This document shows positions 24,011 through 36,119 of a stretch of 64,000 bases of DNA, in pieces. This stretch comes from Spirodela intermedia (lineage: Eukaryota > Streptophyta > Magnoliopsida > Alismatales > Araceae): contig LR746272.1 in NCBI GenBank assembly GCA_902729315.2, forward strand, positions 6,139,827 through 6,203,826, written 5' to 3'. Position 1 is the first letter of the stretch. Each line of letters opens with the position of its first letter. The notes under the pieces were generated by a model. The model did not search any database. It saw only the letters and a program-made list of their open reading frames with translations, and was not told the origin of the DNA. The position numbers were made by a program, and so were the translations under genes.

Positions 24011-27000
24011 ATATAATAAATTCATGAAAATTCATAAAACATCTTAAATTTTCAAAAAAACTCCTTAAAATTCAGAATAAAATCTCAAAAATTAAAAACG
24101 TTTAGAAAACATCTAAGATCATCTTGGAATTCTAAATATTAAACTTATTGCTTACTCATCATAATTCATGATCACATTTAACCTTTTATTGTCAAAGAAA
24201 TATCAATAAATTCAAATTTCCTTTTTATGAGAATTGTATCAATGTGCGTTTTTTTAAAAAATAAAGTATAAACACGTAGAAATTGATATCTTAATCATTA
24301 GAGAATTATTAGGTTCTAAACTTATAAATATAATATTATATTATTAAATATATTTAAAAACCATAGATATGTATTAAATCAATAAAAATCGTCTCTTTAT
24401 AGTTAATCCCTATGATTCCTTATTAAATGTTTAATAATAATAATTTTTAAAATAAACCTATAATTGATGATTTATTTGAGATAGCTCCTTGTAAATTGCC
24501 CTATTTAGTGATTTTATTGTATTTTATGTTCATATAAATTGGACACGAACACCATCTTATTGGTATTAGATAATGTAGTTGAAAGGAATAATTTAAAAGA
24601 TAATGCATTGGTAAGTGGGAACATGTGCAGTAGATCTCCAATAATTTAGTTACTAATGTCATTAAATATTATGTGTTCTAAGATATTTTTTATCGACTGT
24701 TACATTATAATTCCATGAGATATATGTAAACTTAAAAATAACCCTATTTTAAACACATTTGGGTGAATTAATGGAGAACCAACTCTCTAAGGGAGAGAGA
24801 GAGAGGACAATTAACACCATAGTAATGATATGGGTTTAGCTTTCTTATTTCATGTTTTTCGTTGGCTTTATATTGGAAAACAGTTCACAATTGTCATGTA
24901 AGAGTGGATGAGAGGTGGGTAGGGAGATAGTGATGGAGTGGATAGCCTACATGAAGAAAAATGTAACTTGGATCCTTTGGCAATGTAAGTAAATTTTTTA
25001 TTCTAATGGAAGAAGTAATAAAAAAAGTCTTCTTAAATCCCCTAATTAATGGAATTTTTTAGTAGACTTGGCTTTCTTCATAAAAAGAAAAAATTACCAA
25101 ACATAGTAGAAAGAAAATACACTTTTAGCAATACCTTTGATCCTATTGAAAGAAGGTGCACTTGCCTTATGAGCTACTTAAATTTCTCATGTTTGATTGC
25201 TAAAATTTTACCTTTTAAGGTCTTCTAGGGCATAGTTTATAGGCCATCCAAGATTGTTGTCACTTGTATTGACTAGGAGATACTGAAACCTTGGGATGAA
25301 GCCTTTAAAAAGGGATAAGCTTAGAGTGCCAATGAATAAAAAAATGCAATTTATATTTTACCATCATAAGCCAACTTTTGTGTCAAGTTACTTAAATAGA
25401 CCTCTACAAATCAAAAATTTGGTAGTTGTCTAGAAAACCCCACTTGACATCTCTCCTTAATCTTCTTATATAGCCTTCCCAAACAAACATAGCTATGCTT
25501 AATTTCATATATGAATCAAATCCCCTCCATAGAGTTGACATAAGTTCAACTATAGCTTTTATTGAGATGAGAAATAACAAATTTCCTTTATTATCTCTTT
25601 CTATTTTTATATCTCATTTCTATTCTTAGCTCTTTCTATCTTTTGTCCCCTTCCTATTTTTAGCTCTTTATACTTTTATCCCTTATTTTATTCTTAGCTC
25701 TTTCTATAATTTCCCTTTTTAAGAAAACAATGGTAATGCTTGCTCAAGAATTAGATGATTAGTTTCGACATCAAAAAAATTTGAAATGAGATTTACTATT
25801 TTGTTTATTTTATTGTTAACAATAGCAGTAGTGCCAATTATGTTTCTTCATATATGGTTCTAAAAATGGGGTTGAAGACTAAGAAACTCCCTCATCCATA
25901 TGAATTTCGTTAGATTAAAGATTCTTTCGAATTAAATGTCACATAAACTTGTTTCTTGAATGTTTTAGTAGGTGCATATTTTGATTAATTTTTGCCATAT
26001 GTTTTATCAAAATAGATGAAATTTTTATCATTGCAAGATTCCTTTAGATGGATATGCCTTTTATCAAAATAGAATTAAATTTATTTTTTGCTCTCCCAAA
26101 AGTAGTAACTTTTCGAAAATAAAGATAGAAAGGAAAGAAGGCACATCTACTTGTTTCTTTTCTTCTTAGATCTATGTTTATTCTTTTCATAATACTCAAT
26201 GTAATCTGCTGTATCATTTATTGGAATACTTCTTCTCACTGAGCTTGGCAATTGAAATAGATCTAAAGGAATTTTTGGAGGAAATTGTAAGCTATAAGAG
26301 AGAAGACTGGTTAGTTGGGCAAATCAGGATCTACTCCTCTTTGTGTTTGTGAGAGGCCCAAAACAAAGCCCAATGAAATGTCAGCCCATGAGAATTTTTG
26401 AATTAGTAGTAGTGTGTAAAAACTGATATTTTGGCATTGTCTTTTATTGGCCTAGCAAATCTGACACTTTTTTCAGACTTTTTTTCAACATCCTTGTTTA
26501 TCTAAGGCCAATGATATCATCCTTTGACCAAAAATAAGGTCTTATCATAACAAAGATGTCCTCCTAATCCTCCAAAGTGTAATTTTCGAAATTAGTTGTT
26601 CTCATAAAGAACTTTAGGGAATGCATAATTGTGTTTCTTGAAATTAAAAATCATATAATAGATGAAAACCCTTAGTTGAAATAATTAAATTTCTTGGTAC
26701 AGCACCTTGAAATAATTAAATCTAATAACTTTAGTATGAAGGTTAATCAAACATGTTATTTTCCTACTAAGAACCTCTACAGCATGATTCAATTTTCAAT
26801 ATTTATGCTTGATAACAAAAGTCTTGGATGAAAGGAAACTAACTGGACATACATTCGATTAACAGAACTCTAACTTCTATTTTTGTTGACATCATAATGT
26901 TTTTCTCTATAAAAGGCTATAAGACAACCTCTAGCCTAAGTATTAATGTAGCCAATGAATCTTATCAAGAGAAAGACACATTTTGACCCAAGTACAGAAA

Positions 27001-27560
27001 ACTAGTAGGATATGCATCTAGGGAGCTGAAAGGTATTAATTTCACGCTCAAATAGAGTACAAGCTTAGTTTCAACCTAATTCAAGTGTACTAGAGGCCCA
27101 AAGATGAGTGAGGACACATTTTGCCCAAATTTAGTTCTAAATGGCCAAATGAGAGATTTTGACATATGTTAAATTTGTCAAAATTCAATTCCATATTTAT
27201 TATTTATCACATTTGTTTTATTTCAAATGATCTCCATATTCTAGTTAGGATGCTCCTACTCTTTAATGCATTCTAACATAATTGTCCTTTTCCTAGGGGC
27301 ATTCTTATTGCTGGCATGCCTTTCTAGTTTTATCCAATTGGGTCAAAAAAATTTCATCATTCTCTTGACAGGATTTCATGGGCTAAATTAGTCTATTTTA
27401 CTTGAAGAAAACTCATCTTGAGTGTATACTTGTCAATTCATATATATGACCAAAATTTAATGCATGCAATTGTTAAGATATAGTAAGTGGCAAAGTCAAT
27501 ACTTCTAAATGTGTTATTTCTGTGAACAATTTTTTTATATTTAGGTCAATACTATTGGAG
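24011..27560. other. AT-rich intergenic DNA, no gene recognised
   Basis: No open frame with a conserved domain on either strand. It includes a pyrimidine-rich stretch at about 25590-25720 in which TCTTTCTAT/TAGCTCTTT recurs several times. Probably old transposon-derived sequence beyond recognition by eye. Confidence 0.5.
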
Positions 27561-27739
27561 TATACTTAAGTTTATTTTTGTGAATCAGACTTATTCAGTT
27601 CAATATGGGTATAGTCTAGTTGTATCATTGGGGATTGGTATAAATAATCTAATCCTACATCATTTGAACCTAAGAACAAAATATTAGGATTTAGCCTGAT
27701 TTTGTATTTCCTCTTCTCCATTTATTGTTGTAGTGACTG

Positions 27740-28290
27740 TGGAGTTTTGAGGAGATCAAGTAGAGTTTGTGACATTGTCAACATCGATAGGTTTCAAATC
27801 CTTGGATTTTTTATTTGCCACTTAGTACACCATTCATTAGTTAATGATCTAATATTTTTGATTTAACTAATTATTAGTACAAATTTTGTTTTTTCTCATG
27901 CCATTTACAATTTCATCAAATCTGTGAACAAGACTTTGAATTGATTCAACATCTTCCATTCAAAATAATTCATACCTATTCACCAAAATGTCAAGTTTGA
28001 TGTTCTTCACTTGAGAGGCTATTTTATATGTTACCTTCATCTTATCTCATATTTCATTTTTTATCTCACAACTTGAAACACAATTAAATTCAAATTCATT
28101 CATCACACTAATCAAGATAATCATCACACTAAAAAGGTTAAACTCATACTTTGCTCATCTATAGACTCTTTTGATCTTCCTTACAGTCCATCTTAAAACA
28201 TGGGTTGGATGATTTGGCTGTTTCATTAGCTCAATGATCTACTCCTTGAGATGTGTTAATCTCCCTTTATCAAAATTTACTCTAATATCA
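27740..28290 (-). pseudogene. Relic of retrotransposon gag (UBN2-type), with primer-binding-site-like motif
   Basis: Minus-strand translation of about 28060-27900 contains KVTYKIASQVKNIKLDILV, then NRYELF, a stop, MEDVESIQSLVHRF and DEIVNGM, closely resembling the plant retroelement gag module in which small proteins read K..KI.MLV..YE.F.M...E.I..M..RF..I..GL. Farther on (about 27860-27790) SLTNEW and SKDLK echo the usual SLP..W and A.DL. blocks in shifted frames. At 28280-28290 the minus strand reads TGATATTAGAG, close to the tRNA-iMet primer site TGGTATCAGAG, on the expected side of gag. Stops and frameshifts make it dead; pol is not recognised. Confidence 0.5.
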
Positions 28291-28410
28291 GATATTATAA
28301 CTATATGGCTACAGGAAATTGTTGGGAGGATGAATTGGATTTCTAACCTTTTTAGCTATTTGTAGCTAATTATCTATATGAGATATTGCTAGATGTGTTG
28401 ACACGTGTGT

Positions 28411-28412
<2 letters not shown>

Positions 28413-28478
<66 letters not shown>
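28413..28478. repeat. (CT)33 microsatellite
   Basis: Uninterrupted CT run of about 66 bp following ACACGTGTGTAA. The flanking 28479-29514 contains no recognisable gene. Confidence 0.95.
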
Positions 28479-28483
<5 letters not shown>

Positions 28484-29519
28484 AGATTTTTATATTGGTT
28501 CACCCTTCACCCAACTATATTCAGCTCTGAAATAGTTCTACTAGTGTTTCACTATTTCGCTCAAGAAATACACATTGACATTCATAGGCTCAGCCACCCA
28601 ATTACTCAAGTTCATCTCTATATAGACTCCACCCTTTTAGGGCCAAAATAGGCGAAAAGCACCTCATGCTTTCACCCAGCAATCTCTCCCCTCACCATTC
28701 AGTTATCTTAGGCCATGATGGAAAGCATTTCCCTTCAAATTGGATGTCATTAGGGTTGACAAAATTTAATGTAGATAAAGATGCAGGTTTATGTTCATTG
28801 TTGATACACACAACATGAAGAGCTTTGGATTCTCATTTGGATATTCTTCTAAAGAGTTGTTTTTCATTTCTCAATACCCTCCTTATATATTGGCAGTTGT
28901 CCTTTAATAGTTTCTTGCTTTGATATGGTCCCAAACATTTGGGAAACTCATTCAAAAGCTTATCATTTTTTGAAACATGTGGTAACAACCTTTGATCCTT
29001 CTACACTTAAAACCTTTCAATTTCTCATCTACTTGATTTTCAATTTGAACTAGACCTTCTTAAATGATGACAAACAACTTTTCTTGTTAGAAGCAAAGCC
29101 AAATAATAGTGTTACTATAGAGTTTTCTTCCATACAAATTGATGATGCATCATTGTCTAGTTGCTAAGTTCAAGACTTGTTTGTCTAGTTGCTAAGTTAT
29201 ACACGTGAGAGTGTAAGTTATCCACATGAGTGCATATAAAAAACTGTCTAAGTCCATTTAGGAAGACTAGATGCTGCATTTCAAGGTTAATTTAAATATA
29301 TAAATAAAAATAATGTAATGATCATGAATTACTGATATCAATTTAACCATGTATATCTCCTTTTATTAAAAGGTGATTGTTGGACATATATTGATCAATG
29401 ATCAAATGTTGTTATCATAAAGAATATTTAGAGATCAAATATTAACACTTTGGATTCAATTATTAGTTATAGAATCACAAAATTTGTAAATATAATTCAT
29501 ATGATATCATATTGAACAT

Positions 29520-31919
29520 TGATAAATCTTCATTATCATGAGTTAATAATTATTAAATAATATAGTTTTAGCCTTAACTCATGATAAATAGACTTATATT
29601 TGTGTTAAAGTGTGAAAAGTGGTTTTTAGTTGATTAACATGAATTTTTGGATAATTATGTGATTTTATATGATTTTTACAATCTTACTTTTGAGATAAAT
29701 AAAAAATAAGAAATACAAATAAAATATTGCAAAATGGGGGAACCCGCCGGCCAGCCAAGCCCGCAAGTAGGTTGGAAGCAGGTTAGAAGCACAGTCGGAG
29801 AGTAGCCATGAGCAGGGGCTTGAGCAGCTTGGCTTGGACCGATAGGGGCACGTGTGCGTCACTCTCCTTCAATGTCACCAGTGGCCAGCTAGCTATGGGG
29901 CAAGGAATGGTCGTACACGTGAGAGAAGAGACTTGCTTAGAAAGCTAACATTACTATATATTTGCCCGAAAAATTGGCGCACAACCGTTGTGAGACTAAA
30001 CCCCCGTCACACTTTCCTCAAAAGAGGCGAATGACCGACGTAGGTCCGAATCCTCTTAGAGTCAAAATTCATATATTTTTATCTAATTATCGCGACTTTC
30101 TTGTATATCGCCGGTGAAGGATTAAGCAATGAAAATCGCTCAATCATCGGTGAAAATCTTGTCAATGTGATTCACAGAGCATTGCTACTAAAATTGCTGA
30201 ACGATTCGCGATAAAAGGATCGCGAATCCATCGAGTAAATCATCTCTGATTGATCGACGAACAAGCCGTTGTCAGGAAGAGGACGATCCACCAGGAGACC
30301 AATCGCCACCTCCTAAAAGCGTACCAGATGCGATGAAGAGCCACCTCTTGCTGCGCAGACCTGAGGATGAAGCTCCCTGACATGCGCCCCACCTCCATCC
30401 AGCTCCTCTCCGTCAGGTGACAGTCGCCGGAGAGCCGCAAACTTGCCATTTTTCCGCTCTGCCGGGTGACAGCCACTAGAGACGATTCAACGACCCACTT
30501 CATTGATCTCTAGACTTCGCGAGAAGATCTAGAGATTGCCCACATCGTCTTTGTTTAAGGAGAGCCTTTGAGGCCGTGGACACTACATGACGATCCTCTT
30601 GAATGCTCAGGATTCCGATGCATTGCCGATGCATCGCCGTCGTGACGCCGGAACTCTGTTTTCCTGCTTTCAATTTAATTTACGCTTCATTTAGTGATAC
30701 TTTGTTGATTTTAATTTACCAAACTATACTTCATTCAATTACGATTCTTGTGGCTTTTACAGATCTTAATTTGATTAATTGAGTCGTCTGTAATCGCCTA
30801 CGTAAGGACTGACGGGCGGAACTCTATTTCCGCCTGATTCGCGTTCACCAGGCGCTGACATCATCCTGACGTCCGCACCCTTATTTCCTTTTTTTTCGTG
30901 AATTTTAAATATATTTCCTTTTTATTTCCTAGTATAAAATTTGTAAGAAAATTGTATTCATTGAGAAAAATTCTGAATAATTACCAGATATTACCGCTAT
31001 TTTTAGAATTTTTATTGAATTATAATTGATATATTTATTTAGAAATACTTCTAAATATCTGAAAATTTATATTTTCTAGTTTTATAAATTTTATATTTGC
31101 GTGATTTAATATACAACGACTGAGTCACGTCACTCCTTGACACGTGCCCCACCTCCATCCAACTCCTCTCCGTTAGGTGACAACCACCGAAGAGCCGCAA
31201 AGTCACTGTTTTTTCGCTCCACCGGGTGACAACTGTCGAAGATGACTCGACGACCCATTTCATTAATCTCTAGACTTCGCGAGAAGATCTAAAGGTTGCC
31301 CACGTCATCTTTGTCCAAGAGAGCCTTCGAGGCCATAGACACTGCACAACGATCCTCTCGAATGCTCAAGATTCCGGTGCATCACCGACGCATACTGTCG
31401 TGACGCCAAAACTCTGTTTTCCTACTTTCAACTTACTTTATGCTTCATTTAGTGATAGTTTTTGTGATTTTAATTTACCAAAATATACTTTTTTCTATTA
31501 CGATTCTTTTGGCTTTTACAGATCTTACTTTGATCAATTAAATTGTTTGTAATTGCTTATGTAAGAATCGTCAGGTGGAACTCTATTTTTGCCCGATTTG
31601 TGTTCACCGGGCACTGACGTCATCCTGACGTCCGCACGCTTGTTTCCTTTTTTCTGAATTTTAAATATATTTCCTTTTCATTTGTTTGTATAAAATTCAT
31701 AGAAAATCTTATTAATTGAGAAAAATTCTGAATAATTACCAAATATTATATTACATCCCTATGATTGACTTGAAAAATTACTGCTATTTTTAGAAGTTTT
31801 ATTGAATTATAATTGATATATTTATTTAGAAATACTTCTAAATATCTAAAAATTTGTATTTTCTAGTTTTATAAATTTTTGATTTACGTGATTTAATATA
31901 CAACGACTAAGTCATGTCA
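29520..31919 (+). repeat. 5' LTR with partial internal tandem duplication
   Basis: 29520-31132 is a full-length LTR (1,613 bp, TGATAAATCTTC...GAGTCACGTCA) and 31133-31919 is a second copy of its last 760 or so bp, starting CTCCTTGACACG, matching CTCCCTGACATG at 30373, and ending AAGTCATGTCA next to the primer binding site. The first copy lacks about 30 bp (near 30985) that the second copy and the 3' LTR have, probably lost between short ATTA repeats. Removing the insertion, the 3' LTR is about 1,600 bp, so the single-copy length is the norm. Confidence 0.85.
31615..31695 (+). promoter_or_regulatory. LTR promoter-like block: paired TGACG (as-1-like) plus TATAAAA
   Basis: Two TGACG motifs in direct orientation at 31615-31619 and 31626-31630 (11 bp apart, first within the palindrome TGACGTCA), followed by TATAAAA at 31689-31695. 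TGACG pairs at about 12-bp spacing bind TGA-class bZIP factors in plant promoters (as-1 type). The block recurs in the solo LTRs (copy B near 13654-13669, copy C near 17911-17928) in antisense orientation. That it drives element transcription is inference. Confidence 0.5.
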
Positions 31920-31924
31920 AATTT

Positions 31925-31942
31925 TGGTGCTGTTGCCGGGGA
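31925..31942 (+). other. Primer binding site, tRNA-Asp type
   Basis: TGGTGCTGTTGCCGGGGA, six bases after the 5' LTR end. It matches the common plant Ty3/gypsy primer site TGGCGCCGTTGCCGGGGA (complement of the tRNA-Asp 3' end) except for two C-to-T changes. Such sites prime minus-strand DNA synthesis. Confidence 0.9.
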
Positions 31943-32134
31943 TATATTGCATAATATTTAGTATTTTTTTGTTTTTCTCTTAGAGTATACAAAAAAAAAT
32001 TAACTCTTGTTTTATTTTCTTTTGGCTGATTTTTTTTAGAAAAAGGGAATGAAAAGAAGCAAGGCAAGGACTGGAGAATCTTGAAGGAGGTAACAGTTAC
32101 TAACTTTTTCCCTCGAATTTATTGATTTTTGTGT

Positions 32135-33411
32135 ATGGTAGAAGATCCTTGTATCCAAGGCTAGAAAATCCTTTCATTATTTCATTCAAAAATAAAAATC
32201 CAAAAGAAAAATTAATTTTGATAGATTTTGAAGGAAGTACAGGTCAAACTGAGAACAATCCTATGGTCATGAAAAATCATTATATCCTTGATTCATTTTA
32301 AAGAGCATCCAATATTAGAGTCCCATTAGCACCCACTGTTAAATTCAAAATAAATCTAGAAAATTTTCAAATGTTTTCTAATTTTCATGGATTGCCTTTA
32401 AAGGAATCTCATCAGCACTTAGAAAAATTTCATATGGTCTGTGATTTAGTTAATCTCCCTCAAGTTACACCAAAAATTATTAAGATGAAATTATTCCCTC
32501 ATACACTTAGGGACAAAGCTAGTCATTGGCTATCCACATGAAATAGAGAATTAACTAGTTGGAAAGATATAGAATAGGCTTTTCTTCAAAAAATTTATCT
32601 CTTAGGAAAAACTCAAAATATGAGAAAACATATATGGAGTTTTTCTCAAAGACTAGGAGAAACTTTGCATGAGACATGAAAAAAATTCAAAGATTTACTT
32701 AGAAAGTGTCCTCATCATGCTTTACCCAAGTGGCAACTCAATACAATTTTTTATGATGGATTATTAGAATAACATAGAAATATGGTTGATTCTATATGTG
32801 GAGGAGCTTTTATAGAGAAAACTCTTAATGAGATTTATAATTTTTATGAGAATTTAAGTGAAAATTCTAGAGATCAAACCTCTTTTGAATTATATGACAA
32901 GGATAAGAAGAGAGGAATTTATGAATTGCATCATGATGATGATTCTAAACTTAAAAATGAGATTAATCAGATTAATCAAAGATTAAAAAAAATTGATTTA
33001 CTTATTGACAATATTAGAAAGCATTTTAACCCTCAACTTAATTTGAATAGTACATGTCCTATGTATGGTGAAAATGATTATTCTGAATTTCAATGTTATA
33101 ATTTAGATCAATCATTTAATCCTATGCAAGAACAACCGCAAGTAGCTCACAATTTTAATAGAAACAGAAAACCTTTTTCAAATTCTTATAATCTTAATTG
33201 GAGGAATAATTTTTCATGGAGAGACCCAAATAATATTCAAAATCTAGAAACACTTAGAACCAATTCAAACTCTGAATTTCGTCGAAAACAAGAAAACAAA
33301 TTTCAAAAAAATCAGTCCTCTCAAATCCAACCTAATGCTATGAAAATGATGCAGCAAATGAGCCAAATGATGCAACAAACTATGAATCAAATGATGCTGC
33401 ACTTGAAATAA
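32135..33411 (+). pseudogene. Athila-type gag, disrupted
   Basis: Structural capsid protein module of the element. A first ATG at 32135 is followed by a stop after nine codons. From 32305 one frame carries recognisable Athila gag: VPLAPTVKFKINLENFQMF, FHGLPLKESHQHLEKF, FPHTLRDKASHWL, interrupted by four in-frame stops before an open stretch of 209 codons (32782-33411). The C-terminal part is Asn/Gln-rich and ends in a Met/Gln-rich tail (MMQQMSQMMQQ). A cysteine cluster CPMYGENDYSEFQC (about 33055-33096) is the only hint of a zinc knuckle and lacks the standard CCHC spacing. Broken; not functional. Confidence 0.85.
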
Positions 33412-34680
33412 ATTATAGAGGCTCTTGGGAATAAGAGAGAAGAGAGACAGTTACCTAGTCAGCCCATAGAAAATCTAGGGAATCGCCCAACAATAGGATT
33501 TCAACAAGGGGAGTCTAGTAGCATGAATCTAGGAAAAAACCCACAAAATGAAAATGTTAGGACAGTGAATGCATTAAGGAGTGGTAAGATCTTACCTGAT
33601 CCTTATCCCCAAACATTAGAAGAAAAAGAAAACGTGGACAAACCAAAATAAAATCAAATAGAAGTAGAAGAGGATTTTATAGATTCTACCAAGGAAATTT
33701 TGAAAGAGAGGACGACCATTCTATTTCCTAAAGCTCTAGAATCTAGACAAAGAAAGAAAAAGAAACACAATAAAGAAATAAATTTTTTTTTACAAGATAT
33801 ATAAATTAGTCTTTCTTTACTCACTACCATTGAACATATTTCTAAATATGCTAGAGTTTTGAAAGAAATGTGTACACCAAAAAGGGCAACTAGAGTAGAA
33901 AAATTATCTATGCATGCTAGTGCATTATTATTAAATCAATTACCATATAAATTGAGAGATACAAGTACCCCTTTACTTTCGTGTGATATTGGTAGATTCA
34001 TTTTTCAGAATGCATTACTTGACACTAGTGATAGTATTAATTTATTATCTATAAGTATTTGTGATAAATTTAATATTTCTGATCTTAAACCTTCTACTGT
34101 TACCTTACAATTTGCTAATAGATCCACAAAACATCCTAAAGATACTTTAGAAAATGTGATAGTGATAGTTAAAGGGTGTAAATTTCCAACTAATTTTGTA
34201 GTGCTAGAAATAGATTTTAATGGACAGTTTTATGATATGCCAATCATCCTAGGAGACCATTTTTGCATATAGCAAAGATGAATATTGATTTTCCCACAGG
34301 TATTGTGAAAATTTTATATAGAGATCAATCAATAGAAATTAAAAATTTTGAGGTATCAAATGATCTTAAGAAATCCTAAGTATATGATTGTCATATCATA
34401 GATCTTCTAGATGATTTTGATGATCTAGATGTTATTGATGACTGTGTGTTAGAAGAATTAGAAGAAATAGAGAATATAAATTTAGAAGAAAAGAAAGAGG
34501 AAGATCATCTGAATTTAGAGTTGAAACCTCTTTCTTCTAGTTTAAAATATATGTTTTTGGAGGAAAATAATTTATTTCCTATTATTATTGCAGCTGATTT
34601 GAGTGATAAACAAGAAGAAGAATTATTAAATGTACTTCAAAAGAATAAGAAGGCTATGGGCTAGAAAATGAATGATCTAA
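33412..34680 (+). pseudogene. Gag-pol linker and aspartic protease, disrupted
   Basis: Begins with an Athila-like linker including ALRSGKILPDPYP (about 33570) and ends before RT. The protease lies in the open stretch 33859-34272: PYKLRDTSTPLLSCDIG, then the active-site region ALLDTSDSINLL, then VIVKGCKFPTNFVVLEID and IILGDHF. Family members have an ALxDLGASxN-type active site; here Gly and Ala of the D-x-G-A block are replaced (SDS), so catalysis is doubtful. The open stretch 34446-34664 is an acidic Glu-rich spacer (EELEEIENINLEEKKEED). Stops separate all pieces. Confidence 0.8.
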
Positions 34681-34771
34681 GGGGCATTGATATGAGTATA
34701 TGCATCCATAGTATATATCTAGAGGAGGGGCTAAAACTAGTAAGGAATCACAACGAAGATTAAATTCTAAC

Positions 34772-36052
34772 ATGATGGAAATTGTAAAAAAAGAAATTTT
34801 AAAGTGGCTGACTACTGATATTATTTATCCTATTTCAGATAATAAATTGGTTAGTCCTACACAAGTGGTGCCAAAAAAATCAGGGATCACAGTTATAAAA
34901 AACAAAAATGGGGATGAAATACAACTAAGATTAACTACTGGTAGGAGGGTTTGCATTGATTATAAAAAATTAACTTCAGTTACTAGAAAAAATCATTTTC
35001 CTTTACCATTTACTAATCAAATTCTAGAAAAATTAGCTAGAAAAAACTTTTTTTATTTTCTAGATGGATACTCTAGTTATAATCAAATTTATATAAACCC
35101 TTTAGATCAAGAAAAACCAACTTTCACTTGTCCATTTGGTACTTTTGCTTTTAAACACATGCCTTTTAGTCTGTGTAATGCTCTAGCCACATTTCAAAGA
35201 TATATGCTATTTATTTTTTCTAATATAATTGAAAAATGCATGGAGATTTTTATGGACGATTTTTCTATTTTGGTGAATCATTTGATGAATGCTTAAATCA
35301 TTTACAGCATGTACTTGAAAAATACATCAAGAAAAAATTAGTTTTGAGTTAGGAGAAATCACATTTTATGGTTAAAGAGGGAGTTATGTTGAGTCGTATT
35401 GTGAGTGAAAGGGGTTTAGAGGTAGATAGAGCAAAAATTGATATTATATCTAAAATGAAACCTCCAAATTCAGTAAAACATATTAGATCTTTCTTGGGTC
35501 ATGCAAGTTATTATAGAAAATTTATTTAGGATTTTTCAAAAATTTCTAAACCTCTCACCATGCTATTATCTAAAGATATGCCTTTTAATTTTGATGAGAA
35601 ATGTTTTGAGTCTTCTTCCGAAATAAAAAGATTACTTACTAAGGCACCCATTTTACAAGCTTCTGATTGGTCCCTTCCCTTTGAAATAATGTGTGATGCA
35701 TCAAATTATTTAGTGGGGGCTATTTTAGGACAAACAAAAGAGTCAAAATCTATCGTAATTTTATATGCTAGTAAAACTATATCCGATACTCAATTAAATT
35801 ATACCACGACTAAAAAAGAGTTGTTAGCTGTAGTATTTTCATTAGAAAGGTTTATATCATATATTTTGAGAGCTAAAATTATTATTTATACTGATTATGC
35901 AGCATTAAAATATTTGTTAAATAAGAAAGATGCAAAGCCACGTTTATTAAGATGGATTCTATTGTTGCAGGAATTTGACTTAGAAATAAAAGATAAAAAA
36001 GATTTTGAGAATGTTGTTGCTAACCATCTTTTTACAAGATGTATTTCTAGAT
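34772..36052 (+). pseudogene. Reverse transcriptase and RNase H, disrupted
   Basis: RT copies element RNA into DNA and RNase H degrades the RNA strand. RT blocks: SPTQVVPKKSGITVIKNKNG, RVCIDYKKLTSVTRKNHFPL, FLDGYSSYNQIYI, CPFGTFAFKHMPFSLCNA, and the catalytic FMDDFSI (about 35250-35270). The open stretch ends at 35296 with a frameshift; the connection domain (SFLGHASYYRKFI near 35490) continues in another frame with further stops. RNase H runs 35640-36050: [20 protein letters not shown], the [15 protein letters not shown] block, [11 protein letters not shown] and [14 protein letters not shown]. Metal-binding acidic residues of both domains are visible, but the reading frame is broken several times. 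Confidence 0.88.
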
Positions 36053-36119
36053 GAACAATTGACGATAGATTAACATCAACCATCACCATGGTATGCACAT
36101 ATTATTAATTTTCTAGTTT

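Noticed and set aside
29520-31919. 5' LTR region as two independent insertions (a solo LTR inserted into another LTR)
   Set aside because: An inserted LTR would leave the host LTR's start to the left of 29520; instead there is unique DNA and the AACAT target duplication that matches the 3' end of the whole element.
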